Part shown: positions 35,085 through 47,709 of the stretch, in pieces
Layout of the letters: each line of letters begins with the position of its first letter
Numbering within the stretch: position 1 is the first letter of the stretch
Origin: Epiperipatus broadwayi
Lineage: Eukaryota > Onychophora > Udeonychophora > Euonychophora > Peripatidae
Direction of reading: 5' to 3'
Assembly (NCBI GenBank): GCA_028023455.1
Contig: JAQFVV010000186.1
Location: forward strand, 2,014,700 to 2,078,699
DNA: 64,000 bases
Program-made: the position numbers and the translations under genes
The notes under the pieces: model-generated
What the model was told of the DNA's origin: nothing
Database searches by the model: none
What the model saw: only the letters and a program-made list of their open reading frames with translations

Positions 35085-35466
35085 ACAATTATTATTAATA
35101 ATAGTTTGAATTTGAAAAAAGTTATAATAACAAAGTTGAAGAAAATGATGATAGAGAGAGAGGTGTTAAACAAGTATAAAAATTTTGAAAATTTTGTCAG
35201 TTGGGTTTTTAGAGATAGGATAGTAAAGAGATAGGTAATTTTTGTAAAAAGTAATTTGTAATGCAGAAAAAGTTAATTGATAATTATAAAATATTTAATA
35301 AAAATAAGAAAAGGTTAGAAGTTGATTAAAACTATAAGTAAAAAGACAATAATATCTATTAAATAATAGAATAAAAGTTAACGTTTTTTAAAATTAAAAT
35401 AAATAATTTTTTAAAAAATAAAATAAAGTAATATAAAATAAATGTGAATAGAATTATTTAAGAGTA

Positions 35467-35575
35467 AAGTAGGAGTGATGTGGAGAAGCTAAAGATTGGA
35501 GAAGATGATTGAACTTGGAGAGACCTTCATCCTGCAGTGGATTGATAGTGGTTGATGATAATGATGATGAAAGTA
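35467..35575 (+). mobile_element. RTE LINE 3' fragment in the PLE arm
   Basis: GATTGAACTTGGAGAGACCT and TCATCCTGCAGTGGATTGAT, then a GATGATAATGATGATG tail. The left PLE arm lacks this block, and AAAGTA occurs on both sides, consistent with insertion of a 5'-truncated RTE after the PLE. Confidence 0.7.
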
Positions 35576-35712
35576 ACAAAATGGGAAATGATTATTTATA
35601 ATGGTCAGCTTAAAATGTATATTTTATTTTGTGTATTTAATTATATATATGAATATGGGTGCATCTGAATATGTGTATAAGTGTATTCATTATATATTTG
35701 AGTATTATAGCT

Positions 35713-35740
35713 CTGATGATGGCTGCAAGTCAGTCGAAAC
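35713..35740 (+). ncRNA. PLE hammerhead ribozyme, intact core
   Basis: CUGAUGA, U, stem II GGCUG-CAAGU-CAGUC with one G-U pair, GAAAC. Opposed to the copy at 34368. A stem III of ACU/AGU closing on GUUAAAAUAA is possible. Confidence 0.78.
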
Positions 35741-35954
35741 TGTTAAAATAAAGTTTTGATATAAAAAATAGTATTGATAAAGTGTTTAAGAAAGTTGTAA
35801 ATGGTAGGATATGCTATATCAATATAATATTATCTTGAATAAAATTTAATCAAATATAAGCTTATAGAAGTTTAACTGAATTAAATGAATTTAAAAATGA
35901 ACTATAAACATGTTTATTTAAAAAAAACAAAGTTAACTTCTCATATATATTTAT

Positions 35955-37100
35955 ACGAAATGTTACTAAAATGAAATTAATCTTTAAATATAGACGCAAA
36001 TTATAATATATTATACTACAGATTGTCTAAAAAAAAATCTTTTTTTTTTATATATATATATTTTTATCATTATTGTTAAGAATTTTTGTTGAATAAATAG
36101 TCATAGGCGGCGCTTTATTAAAGGGAATTTCCCTTATTTATACTCGTTTCTTATTTTGAAGTATTTCACCAGACATACGTAATCGCTAGTTGTAAAGCTG
36201 ACGTAAACTTAAGTGGAAGTTGACAGTAATTATATACTTTACTTTGTCCAGTTCTTTTGGAGATTTTTAAGGTAATAAAAAGAATTTTTGTATTCTTTAT
36301 ATTACAATTTCCCATTTCAACGTTAAATTTGTAACTGAAAATCAGTACATTTGTGAAGTGACGCCCGTTTTTTTTTTTGACTTTTATAAAAATAGCCTTA
36401 ACTTTAAACTAAGTTATTAAAACTGATATTTTGAAAACTTGAGTTAAGAGATAAAATCTATATGTATTTTTCGAACGCGATGGACATGTGGGAAGCTATT
36501 AATCAAGGGAGAGCTCCGTTTTTTTATCAAACTTTTTTGTGTAGTAAATAAAAAAATATGACTAATTATTACTGATTTTTTAAAGAGATTGAAAACAGAC
36601 TTCCAGAAAAGAAATAAGCTAATTTGCAGAATCTTTATTGATAATATGTTGAAAGAGCAGAATTAATAGCTTCTTGGATAGGCAGGAAGTTTAATTAAAT
36701 TTAAAATTTTGACAAATATAGTATTGGGGGGGGGGGGGTTGAAGAGGGGAGATTATGCATTTGAGAACGGTAAAGGATAACAAGATCCGGATTCGATCTG
36801 CAATTGTGTAATGAAGATGTTGATGCTTTCCTACAAAGTTTTTTAGGGACCGCCTCAAAAGCAAAAAAAAAAATGTTTGCCTATTTAATTAATGTCGCAG
36901 TAAAATTATACTATACTTTAATAACATTGTCGTGTTCTTTATTTTTGCATTTGTATATAATAATCATTTGTTATAGCTAAATTCCAGTGTTTCCAGATCC
37001 ATGAAATAAAATTTATAAATTAAAACAAAATTATTTCCATTAAATTTTATTTAACAAAAGGTACTGAAGCAGTAGAACATTTAAAAAAAAATATAAAATT
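35955..37100. other. Intergenic, with a CpG-richer block
   Basis: 36105-36390 contains more CpG than its surroundings (GGCGGCGC, TACGTAATCGC, GACGTA) and a palindrome GGGAATTTCCC at 36123-36133. A G run lies at 36726-36738. No coding exon is clear. Confidence 0.4.
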
Positions 37101-37106
37101 CAATAT

Positions 37107-39420
37107 TTAAACTTTTATTTCCATATTAAGTCTAGCTTTGGCGACCGCGAAGTTTTTAATTAAATCGCCAATGCTTATGGTATTTAAAATATCATTTTCA
37201 ATAGGCATAATGGATAAATCAGGTGCTCTGCTTTCATTGTAGATCTAATATACTTTCTAATAATTTTTTAGTTAGAAAAACATCTTTCCCCAGAAGCTGC
37301 CGAAAATAAAGTTAAATAAATGCGCAGTAGATTTACTACATTCGGAAAAGTCTCATTATGTTTTAATATATGTAATTCAAAATGAGTGTAAAGAAACATT
37401 TCAGTTTTTATAAAATATTGTTAAGTTTTCAATTCCTGAACATAAAGCTATACCTTCAGTGTTTCGATTGTCACACTTTTATATTTATATCTTTAATGTT
37501 TTAATAAATCTTCATGATTTCATTATTTTAATTTGCTTATATTGTGAATAAGTTTGAAGTCTTCATGATATTGCTCCAACAGTATAAATTTGTAATTAAA
37601 GACATGGTAAGATCTAAAATTGTGAAAAAGAAATCAATTTTAAAATGTTTGCGTCATTGTTGATTCATATAAATTACTTCCTAGTTAAACATTTTTAATT
37701 TTATTTCTATTTTCGGAAAAAGAGGGATTGATGTCCAATATGCTCCTGCGATTCTTCAAATTGTAAAAAAAATAATATTTTGTGTAATTGTTTGTACATT
37801 TAATTTCAGATTCTGTATCATTTTGCTTACAATATTTACAGAGCATAAATTTTAAAAAATAAATTTTGGAAATTATATTATCAGCCTGAACCCTAGAATC
37901 GATAGCTTTGGTAGCATCTTTTGCAATATCTGTAATAGTCTAATATATTTCTTAAAGGTTATTTTTAAACTGTCTCCTTACTTCAATTCTACTTTTCTAT
38001 CTAGTAGCAAAGCAGTTTTAAATTTAAATTTGTAATACATTTAATTGCATAAATCCTGTATTACTTTCCAAAAAAAAAATCAATAATATCAAATGATATT
38101 TTAGCTGTAATGATTCATTAATTACCAAATTTAATGCAAGTGCAGCAGATGGAATAAAAAAAGTTATTGAATTCATTTCAGTAATGTTTTGTTGCAGTCC
38201 AATAGGTTTGCCTCTGCATATTGACACCAAATATTTAACCGTGCAAATCTGAAATGTTAACATTCATTAATTTTAAAAAAAATTATAATAAACTTGAATA
38301 ATCCTTGACCATTACTATCAATTATAGCTTGAAAGCCTAAAACATGTTCATGAAATTCTTCTATATTTGTATCTTTGTTATGATGAACAAATCTAATGGC
38401 AATATTTAACTAATCACTATGGCATACATTTGGGATAGTATTAAGAATTAGTGAATAATATTTTGATTTTTTAATCTTTTCTAAATTTCTTTGATTTATA
38501 GTGTCAGAAATAACACAAGTGATTTTATTTTTAATTTTGTCACCTACATATTAAGCAACAATCTTTTTTGTAATATTTGAATATAATGCAAATGTTTCTG
38601 CCATTATCGAATCGAATTTAACAAGAATTTCTATTAACTTTAAAAAGTTATTATTCTCAAAATTTTTTTAGAACATCTGAAAGCTAAACATTTTCTTGAT
38701 AAATATTGAGATTGCTAATATTTTTTCTTCATTTCATGTTATGTTTGTTGAGTTGAATCATTTGTATATTTGTTACTTCACATTTTTAGTTTGTTATAGT
38801 TTTGATCTGTTTTGAAATGAGCAGAACTTGTATCATATTTTTTAATATATGATGCATGTTTTGCTCATCATTATAACTATATTTATTAGTAAGATGCATA
38901 TTAAAGTCTCCAAATAATTTGCAATAATAAAAAAAATGAATTTTGTGATTTTGAATAAACTAAATAACTTCTAGAAATTTTCTCTCCATTTTGGTAAACA
39001 ATGATAATAGTGTGCTTCTGTAAACTTGTGACCAGTTTTGTCTTAAGTACAAAATCCATATTAACTACCTGATTACTAAAATTTTTAATTAGACAATCTT
39101 GAATTTTTATGTTTATAACCTTTAGCCAAGTGCTTTGATCGTTAACATTAATATAAAATCAGAAATTTCAGTTTCCATTCAGTCACATTCTTCAATTTCT
39201 GGTGATATTATAACAGTTGCATTTGAATGCAATATCTGTTCTTCGTTATTTTGTAATGAAGTTTTAGAAATGCCTGAAGTGCTTGTTGAGGTATTTGCTT
39301 CTGCAAAAGTATCTGCTTTTGTTCGATAATTGTTGATGTTAGAAATTTATTTAATGATCTGTTAATTTATGTTCAACCTCTTCTCATTATAATCATCTTT
39401 TATGTTTTGAACTCCAGATA
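37107..39420 (-). pseudogene. hAT-superfamily transposase, ZMYM1/DUF4371-like
   Basis: Minus strand. The N-terminal part around 39020-39150 gives NDQSTWLKVINIKIQDCLIK and ...QNGEKIS, like the linker and TTF-type zinc finger start of these proteins. The middle (38085-38215) has CRGKPIGLQQNITEMNSITF then FIPSAALALNLVINES, matching the GxxNGxQxxI...A-F-PCxAHxLNLVV block. The C-terminus (37107-37240) reads SIMPIENDILNTISIGDLIK then NFAVAKARLNME and TAA, the hAT dimerisation tail. Many stops show it is dead. Such proteins cut and paste DNA transposons. Confidence 0.7.
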
Positions 39421-39424
39421 CAGT

Positions 39425-40080
39425 GATGGACTTTTGTCCGATGGCTTAAAAATTACATTATTTTTATATTTATTTCAAGTAAGAAATTTTAAAATTTCAT
39501 ACTTACATTGTTTATTCGATATTTTTTTAGCAGCGACTACCATGCATTGGACTTCATTTTATTTAATGATAAGTATATATATAAATTGAACATTGGGTTC
39601 GTCCCACTACATAACAAATTTTTAAACTAGATTCCCAATAGTGGATTATTTAGAAGTTTCAAATGGTGTTACGTGTTTATACAATTAATAGAGTGACATT
39701 AAATGATATTATCAATATAATGAAATTTTTCAAGATTTATTATAGTAAGTAATAATATACTTTTTAAAGATTGTGTGTGTTTTTTTACTTATTCTATTTT
39801 TCTTGAATTTAGACTAATGTGGGGGTTTGTTACCTAGCGAAAGGAGCTACCCACAATGTTACCTAGCTAAAGCAGGTTACCCACAGTGAAAAACAATAAT
39901 TTTTGAATATATTTGATTAATAAGTTATTCATTATGAACCTGCAGCCTACTTTAGCTATATAAGAAATCCCATGATGGTCCAAATCGAAGGAAAATTAGA
40001 TTAGTAAAACATGTAAAAAGATAATAGTAGTACTTGTAAAATATGATTGATAAATGTAACTATTTACCACATGACTATTG
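39425..40080. other. No recognised gene
   Basis: Contains a short internal repeat of GTTACCTAGC...TACCCACA (39829-39890); otherwise unassigned. Confidence 0.4.
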
Positions 40081-40084
40081 TCCA

Positions 40085-40378
40085 ATATACTCAGAATTAA
40101 AATGATAAAAAAAATCAAGTCAGATGTCACATGACTTAATTTAATAAAGCTTATATTTACAAATGTTATATATAGAGCTTGCAAAATAAGCTCTTAACAA
40201 ACTTTGAGAATATCCTCAACTCCAGACTGGTTTTTGTTTCTAGTATTTTTAATCTAATGCTGAATATCCTGGCACTTCACTGACGACGTCAGAAGCAGAA
40301 ACCGATCTGGGATTGAGGATATTCTCAAAGCTTGTTAAGAGCTTATTTTGCAAGCTCTATATATAACTCAGAATTACT
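40085..40378. mobile_element. Inverted pair of hammerhead repeats, family C
   Basis: The left copy (minus) contains TATATATAGAGCTTGCAAAA and CTCTTAACAAACTTTGAG; the right copy (plus) contains CTCAAAGCTTGTTAAGAGC and GCAAGCTCTATATATAA. The left ribozyme is truncated (about 40205-40242) and the right one is complete (40262-40324). The 3' ends point outward. Confidence 0.75.
40262..40324 (+). ncRNA. Hammerhead ribozyme, family C, near-intact
   Basis: GAAUAUCC-loop-UUCA, CUGACGA (40280-40286), CGUCAGAAGCA, GAAAC (40298-40302), CG, AUC, UGGG-loop-GGAUAUUC. The outer stem I helix is eight perfect pairs and the inner one four pairs, with an internal loop between. Stem II is poor by eye, and the cut triplet is AUC where the copy at 7143 has GUC, so activity is uncertain. 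Confidence 0.7.
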
Positions 40379-40384
40379 ATAATT

Positions 40385-41995
40385 AATATGAGAATATTTT
40401 TAAATAAGTTTATTTTTAAATAAATTATTTTTATTGATGTACATTTTTGTATAAAAATTGAACTTTGTTTCTTTTTAATGTAGTTCATGTGTGAAAATGT
40501 TTATTTTTAAATAAAGTATTAATAGTCATGTGTTTTTTTGTTTGTTTTTTTTATAAAAATTGAGATCTTTAAATAAAAATTGTTGTTTTTTTGAAAGGAA
40601 ATGATTCCTACAAGCAGCTTTAATAGTGATTGGATAACATCTTACAAATAGTCACATTATTGGGAAAGTACTATTTTTTTTTAAAAAATTTTCTTGATAT
40701 AATATTCTGTGAAGTACTAAGTAAAAAAGTAATATTTTTATATTTAAATAATAAATATTTAAAATGAGAATATATTTCTAACATGGAATGATTCAGAAAT
40801 CTAAACATTTTACTTATAAATTTTATCAATTTTCTATTTTAAATTACTGTGATAAAAAATTGTAACATTGCGACCCAACTTGATGAAACACCTCTGAGTG
40901 TGGCACAACCTTCACACGACAGCTCTATCTAGTAATGGGTACTCTGCATTTTTAAAAATTTATATTTTGTAACATAGAATGTGATAATAATATTTTCGAG
41001 GTTGGGGGATAAGAAATGAACAAAATTTAGATATTGTGAATTGTAAAAGGCAGGCATATCACAATGTAAATTAAATGAAGAATAAATTAAATATAAATTG
41101 AGCTATTCAGAATAAGTCATTTAAATTGTTATGCAATTGATGTGTTTTATCACATTGTTTTAATTTGCTAATTTATGATGTTGCTTCCAGAAATATATAG
41201 TGTAAAAAAATTTATTTTGAAATAATGCAAAACTTGCATTTTATCTTATTTTCTTATGAAAAGATGGAAAATTATGAAAATGTATAAGACTTAAAACCAT
41301 TATGTGATATGTGGTAGCCAAAATCAATCCATTTAAAACAGTCTATAAGCATTTTGAATGCATTTTTAATGCTGTATAAAAATTTATGGAAATAAATACA
41401 TAGCTAACTATACAAATACTTGATTTTTTTCAAATGCAAAATAAAGAACTGTTCAATTGTTCTACAAGCATAATATGCTTCAGATTCATTGATTGAAAGA
41501 TTTAACAGATTCTAGACCTGTCTAGTCAGTAAAAGAAATGGAAATCCCAGGTGGAAAAATGTTGTTTCACTAGTATTTGTGTCCAGCGAATGTGTGTTCC
41601 ACATCAAGCTGATTTTCACCGATCTGTGCAGGTTAATAATAGTTTGGATTATAATATCTTGTCCAGCCACAATCACTTAATTCATATCTTCTATTCTCAC
41701 CATTTTTATGTCCTCTAGTGAGAATAGATTATGTTAATTGGTAGCAAGATGTAAACAAAAATAATGGGATGACCTCTTCATTATATGATACCTTAATGGT
41801 ATAAACACTTAGCTGGAAAGTAAAGGTAGAAACACCATAACACGAAACTTTAAATATTTATAAATTTTGTATTTAATTCATAATCTTCTTGCTTATTTAA
41901 CTCGTAATTATTATAATGCAGTGATAATGTATTGTATTCTTATTTTGCTGTATATTATAAATATAACTTATTTGTGTATAAATGTGTAATAAATA
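40385..41995. other. No recognised gene
   Basis: AT-rich; no exon or element recognised. Confidence 0.4.
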
Positions 41996-42003
41996 TTTAT
42001 TAA

Positions 42004-42230
42004 TTAATTAACCAATTTCATAATGTAACAAGAGTCATGGCAATTTATTTTGGTACTTGAGGCAATCTTTAAGTCCTCATAATGCAAAGATAGTGAACCC
42101 TTTAACAAGCCTACAATTTGGCTTTCAAGTTCAGGCCAAGTGAAATTTTTTCCCAAGATGATAGGAATTTTTTTTTTAAGCAGCTGAACTTTAGTTAATC
42201 TATCTAACAATCCAACATTGGTTAATAAAT
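42004..42230 (-). pseudogene. Gypsy RNase H region fragment
   Basis: The minus frame contains NFTWPELESQIVGLLKGSLS then LHYEDLKIASSTKINCHDSC, resembling the start of Gypsy RNase H, where F-W-xxxxxAF-LK-L...L-Y-D...CDAS occurs. The catalytic Asp lies within CHDS. Short and truncated. Confidence 0.4.
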
Positions 42231-42879
42231 GGTATCTATCCTTAGCTAGAGGGTAAAATGAATCTAAAATTGTTCAAAACCTTGCTTTACAATTGAAAAG
42301 CCTTGTAAGTAGTGCCATCTCTTTTTCTGCTCTTTTATAAGAGGCTGTTCAATAGGTTTTTCTTTTACAGTGGGCTATTCTGAGTGATCTGTTGAAGAAA
42401 GTAATGGATAATAATAAAAAAAATATGTATTAAATAAATAGAAATATCTTTACTGAAAAAAAGATATAAAAGTAAAAAAATTTAAAAATGCATAAGAAAT
42501 GAAATAAATTAAAAATGGCTAAAATATTTGAGGAATAAAAAAAACATAACATTAAATTATTCCTTGGGCCTTAGTTATAGATAATAGCTTGATGTCCCTT
42601 TTATAATTTGTTGTTTTAAATGGAACTTTTTCTATAGAAATTATTTCCAGTTCGCTTAATAAACTTGAACATTGATTAAATAATATTTTAAGGTGTTCTT
42701 TGGGTCACAACAAGTTTTATTTGAGACAAGAGGCTGAACATGGAAATGTTCTTAAATATCTAGAATTCTATAAATCAGTACAATAAAATAACAATTAATT
42801 GATAATGAAAGCTATACAAGAGAATAAAAGACCCAAAAGTATAAAACAATATCTTGTATTGAAAAGTAAATATTTTCAT

Positions 42880-45700
42880 TCAAAAAAAGTAACTATTACT
42901 AAAAAGTGGAATGATCTTATGAAATGTGTGGTGGAGTTCATTATAAAATAATTAGGGATCATGGAAAAATACATGCTAGCATACTCAAAGGCTAAGCTGG
43001 AAGAGCAACCAACAGAGCACCTTAATAGCTTGGAAAGATACTTTAATTCTTGTAAAAAAAAAAAAAAGAGTTATAAAAAAAAGAAATAATTTAAACCATA
43101 AAAACAAAAAAACAAAAGGAGGGGAAAAAAAGAAAAAAAAAAAAACCTTTCACAAAAAAAAAATCAAATCCTCCAGTTAAAGAACATTTAAACATCTTTT
43201 ATCTGTAGTTGCTGTTATAATGTCAGAGGAAAACAAGTTGGCCATTTCATGCAGTCACATACAAGCTGCTGATACCAAATAATGCAGGAGAAATGGAGAA
43301 GACTATTTTTGTGGATTGACCAAGAGTCAGATTATAAATTCTAAATCAGAGATAACTAGATCCAATAATATACTAGACAACAAGATCAAGCTCAGACATC
43401 CATGTTGGAGATAATATGAATAGCTGTTAGCAAATGGAAGTGGCAACAGAAAATGGATGAAAAGTTAACGACAGCCAATAACTGTTTAATGAATACCATC
43501 ATATGTTAAAATAGATGCAACATAAAAGTGATGAAGGGTTTAATGGCATGCAATGTGAATGTGAGATTTAAGGAAACACAGTAGACTATAAAAGAAATGT
43601 TGGATGAGGTGAGAGCAGAGAATATAATTAGAATCAAGAATCTTCCGAAGGATTGAGAAAAGGGTTTTAATCAAGTGAAAGAAGAGCAGCATGGAGAAAG
43701 ATGAGAAAAATTAAACTGAAAAAGTCCAATCAGTGATGATGTTGCAAGAAAATATGGAAATAACTATGAAAATTAAGGATCTGAAAGCTATGAGAAAATG
43801 GTTTCAGGAATAATCAGTAATAATGAAGAACTTAATGAATATAAATCATCCATAGAATAGAGCAGGATCAGCAAGCTTTGCAAACTGTCAGAGCGATCAA
43901 CAATATTACAACCAAGAGGATTATTGCATAGGTAAAGAAAAATCTGAAATATTGAAATTTGATACTAATAATCATGGACAAATGATTTCTGGAATTAATC
44001 AATTTATCAAAATGAGTTATCATAGGCCAAGCTGGTAAATCATCATGAGTATCTCAACAGCTTTGAAAGGTATGATGTCATGGAAAACAAGTTGCACCTT
44101 GTATGCAGCCACTTACAAGTAGATGCTGAAGCTTAATGGGACTCATTGAACACAGTGTAAGACTTTTCAGAATTACAGCGAAGTGCTGGTGAACAATTTC
44201 TGGTTAGAAGGAGATCATTAGGTATCAAATAATGCAGGAGAATTACATCCAGATGGCAAAGACTATTCTTAGTTCCACAGGAGGAATGGATGGGGATTGA
44301 CTGAGGGTCAGATTATAAGTATAATTCATCATAATCGGCCTTTCAGAATGAAGCAGATAAACTTAAGCATCAATAGAAAAGCCATAAGCAAATAGCAGAT
44401 TTTCTAAATGTAATAAAGACATGTTCTCCATAACCAACAAGATAAGCAATTGGAAAAGTCTCAAGACCATGCATAGATAATGGATTGGAAGTGCAGAAAA
44501 AAAGAATCAAGGCTGGATGAGAAAAAAAGTATTGATCAATTGAAGGTCCAAAATTGGACAAGTGGATTCACAGAATGAGTAATGACACTCAGATAAAACA
44601 GCTTTGTGGATGAGTCTCAAAGCATGTCATCCAGAATGAGCTATTGTTATAATTACTCTTAAAAGATAACAAAAATAGAGGAAGTAATGGGAGCCTTAAT
44701 AGTTTTTTTTTTTTTTTTCAAGGCTTAGAAAGACGTAGGAATGACAAAAAAAGCCAACCATGACTAAATGTATTCTGAATTAGACAAATACATGGGAAGA
44801 TCAAACCACCATTACATTAATCAAAATTGCCTCACATTGAAAAATTATATTTGAGGTTGTTGCTGTGGAGGCTTTGTTAAACTCTGGCAGCCAGATCATA
44901 GTTTTACATGAAAGAGATGCTTAGGTGAATTAATCAGACATCCACAAATCATTAATATTACCAATGAATACTGTGGCAGTAATTGGTAAATAGCCTCAAC
45001 CCAAGCTAGCTTATTGAATGGATCTGGATTCAGTTACAAATTAGAATATTTAAAATTATGTTATAGGATCTGAGTTTGTGCATAAGAGTGGATGATGTTA
45101 TATTATGTAGAGAGGCTAATCACTTGTAATGGTAAGACCTTAAATTTTCTATCTCCCAGATATTATTCAGGAAAGAAGTGTTGAATTGAACATCATGTCA
45201 CTTGATTATATCAGAGAAAATTAGCAAGATATTGGAATCATTTAATGGTGAAATTCAATAGTTTCAATGAATAATATCAGACTGAAAATCATGTGAATGA
45301 TATATATATATAGATAGTTTTGCATTAGGATGGGTGGATGTCTGTTTAGGGTAGTAGTGACAAGTGTGCTAACTTGACATGGATTTTAGTGATTAAGTAT
45401 ACAAATTGCATGAAGGGGGAATACGTTTTTTTATTCTGTTAGTAAAGAGGTTATGAGAAGAGTAATCCTGGAACTGTCTGTGATGTCAGTCAATGTATCA
45501 ATATTAATGTTTTTCTAGACATATGAATCACATTTATGTCAGTGCTCCAGTCTGGGAGTGTCAGCTCTAATATCCATTAACTTACTGTATACATTGGCAA
45601 GCAGCTTCAATCTCAAACCTTGTGCGTAATAGGCTGCTCAGCAGAGAGTGTTGTATTAGCATTATATTTATGTTCAGCCTGTGATTTTGGAGGACAGCAA
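42880..45700 (+). mobile_element. Degenerate Ty3/Gypsy-like element, copy 3
   Basis: A gag-like block, assembled across frames, near 44045-44215 (SFERYDVMENKLHLVCSHLQ) is followed by basic, Gln/Lys-rich sequence (44330-44600) and a protease-like LLNSGSQIIVLHERD near 44875-44920, where a retropepsin has DTGSQ. A partial duplicate of the gag end (GATACCAAATAATGCAGGAG at 43270 and its relative at 44223) suggests two overlapping copies. Stops are numerous. Downstream sequence to 45700 is unassigned. Confidence 0.5.
43055..43165. repeat. A-rich low-complexity tract
   Basis: Mostly A with AAAC and AAAG variants; simple sequence. Confidence 0.85.
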
Positions 45701-45828
45701 TGCTAAAAATTAATGGTATAGTATTTACCCACATGTAGAAACTTTGTCAAGAAGAACAAAGGATAATTTTGATTGGATTATAGAATAATAATAAATGCTT
45801 TTATTGACTGCACTAAAAAAAAAGATTG

Positions 45829-46010
45829 TTTCTTCAACCACAATTGGAGCTTTTAGATTTAACTTGAAATAAAAGCATGGGGAGGGGGATCCAGAAATTA
45901 ATTAAGTCAATTCCTTATTATAAAAAATAGGGATTAACTTAATTAATTTCTGGAGCTCCCATGTTTTTATTTCAAATTAAATCTAAAAACTCCAATTGTG
46001 GTTGAAGAAA
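45829..46010. repeat. Inverted repeat, about 80-bp arms
   Basis: Left arm 45829-45913 (TTTCTTCAACCACAATTGGA and AGCATGGGGAGGGGGATCCA) is complementary to right arm 45932-46010 (TCCAATTGTGGTTGAAGAAA). The loop is about 18 bp. MITE-like, no coding. Confidence 0.8.
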
Positions 46011-46019
46011 TTTTTTTGC

Positions 46020-47520
46020 CACAATTATTAAAAGCATTTGACTTCATTATTTTTAAGTTTTTAGTATTGGCACGCAGTAAATGAAAATGTAAAATACTTT
46101 AAATTGACTGGACATTTATAGTTTATATATATGATTAGATATTTCTGCTATAAATTAAAATGTATATCCTTATGTATATATAATATTTATTATGTGTACA
46201 TAATAATATATGTGTATATATTGTAAATGAACTTCACTTATTAATAGAATTTTCCTTTAAATCAATATCACACATATATTATATGTAAGTCATTAAATAT
46301 TTCTCAATATGTGAATTTCGATTTTATACTCTTAATGTATATAGCACGAAATGCATCTTGGGGGTCATATGTCTTTTATTATATCTTTATTTATATGAAT
46401 TTGAAAAGAATGGAGAAGTGTGGAGGTATTTATTATATCTATAAAAATTATTTATTATGTATACATAATTACATATGTAGAATACATCAGTAACTAAGTT
46501 CTCTATTTAAAGTGATAGTTTTATTTTTATTTTAAAACAATTGTTTTTTTTAAAAAATGCTAAATTAAAAAAATTGTGTTTTTTTAACTTTTCATGATTG
46601 TTTTGATAAATAATGCGATTTTTCTAGTTTACTTTTTTTAAAAAAAAAAAAAACAGTTAAAACTTATTAGTAAACAACAAAACGAATTGATTTAAAATAA
46701 AAGTAGAAACACTTTTAAATAGAAAACTTAATTGCTGATTTATTATACATATATATTTATATACATCTACTAAATATATGATATATTAAGAGTTTAAATG
46801 GTTTTAAAATGTTATTAAATTGAAAGAAAACAAAATTTAAACTGCCTTCTTGCAACCATTATTTAAATCAAATGAAAATTCTAAGAATGATTGCAACGTG
46901 GAATTATTGAATATTTTTCTTGTCCTCTAATCCATATCTATCAAATTAGTTGACACACTGAAAAGATAAATGTTTCAGATGGATTAAGGTGTTATAATTT
47001 AGGTTATATATCATTTAGGTGTTATATATCTGTTTTCAAGAAGTTCTGTTGAATTTAAATATATTAAATCTCAATTTTAAAATTTCATTTAACTTGAAAA
47101 AATCAAAAGTTAACAAACAAACATTTTCTAAAATCAATAAAAGCATTTAATAATATAAAATGTAAATGTGACACATTTTATTGTGTTCTTCACCTGAGAG
47201 GAATATGTTATAATAGGTGAATTAGACTTCTGCTTTTACAGAAAGGAAAAAAATCGTGTTTTGAAAGACAGACTTTAATACAAAAAAATAGACATTGTAA
47301 TCCAAATATTTAATTATCTGTAAGTGTATGAGTGGTATTAAATGATTCAATGCTTTGGAAATATGTAGTAAAAATTGAAAATTGATTGGCATAATTTTTT
47401 TTTCTTGTCACAGGCAAAAATATGTTTTGTTTTGTGTAATGAATGAGGATTAATTAGATTAAAAAAGAATTTATTTGTATTTTGTCAATATTCATTCATG
47501 AATTTTGAAAATAGAAAATC
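46020..47520. other. No recognised gene
   Basis: AT-rich with TA-type simple sequence (46115-46290). Confidence 0.4.
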
Positions 47521-47529
47521 TTAATATGT

Positions 47530-47705
47530 AATCATCATTATCAACCATTATCAATCCACTGCAGGATGAAGGTCTCTCCAAGTTCAATCCATCTCCGATC
47601 TTTAGCTTCTCGTCTCCACATCACCTCTGGACACTTTCTTTTTTCATCCATCCACCTCACATGTGGTCTCTTTCTGGGTCCTTTACAATCTCTTGTAATG
47701 GTTAT
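47530..47705 (-). mobile_element. RTE LINE 3' fragment
   Basis: Minus strand encodes the C-terminal RTE pattern KRPHVRWMDEK... and ...EETFILQWIDNG, ending in a GATGAT-type tail. 5'-truncated; the same segment occurs at 35467, 51490 and 53800. Confidence 0.7.
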
Positions 47706-47709
47706 AATT

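Larger units (their letters stand above)
34250..35810 (+). mobile_element. Penelope-like retroelement, 5'-truncated, with inverted arms
   Basis: Flanked by ATGCTATATCA at 34239-34249 and 35811-35821, an 11-bp target duplication. The left arm (34250-34742) is an inverted copy of the right arm (35272-35810); between them is the GIY-YIG frame (34746-35084). The arms carry hammerheads at 34368-34395 and 35713-35740. An RTE 3' fragment lies in the right arm. Known PLEs encode RT plus GIY-YIG and often have inverted flanking repeats with hammerheads; here the RT is missing. Confidence 0.85.
32560..35950 (+). mobile_element. Degenerate Ty3/Gypsy element, copy 2, split by a PLE
   Basis: Plus strand: end of RT as KFLGPITSESIKSHPEKVKT then ALKLKYVKQMQAFLECINFF (32810-32960), matching the palm-thumb region before RNase H. 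Integrase follows: HYHAAIG... near 33775, a decayed VDIIGQ region near 33960, ILREIFVYHGLSKILASDNG near 34045, and an NGIVEKA motif near 34165. The frame then meets the PLE at 34250 and resumes after 35822. Stops and shifts abound. Confidence 0.65.

Noticed and set aside
40860-40935. A GATGAAAC string that looks like part of a hammerhead
   Set aside because: The order and spacing of CUGANGA and GAAA are wrong and no stem II can be drawn.
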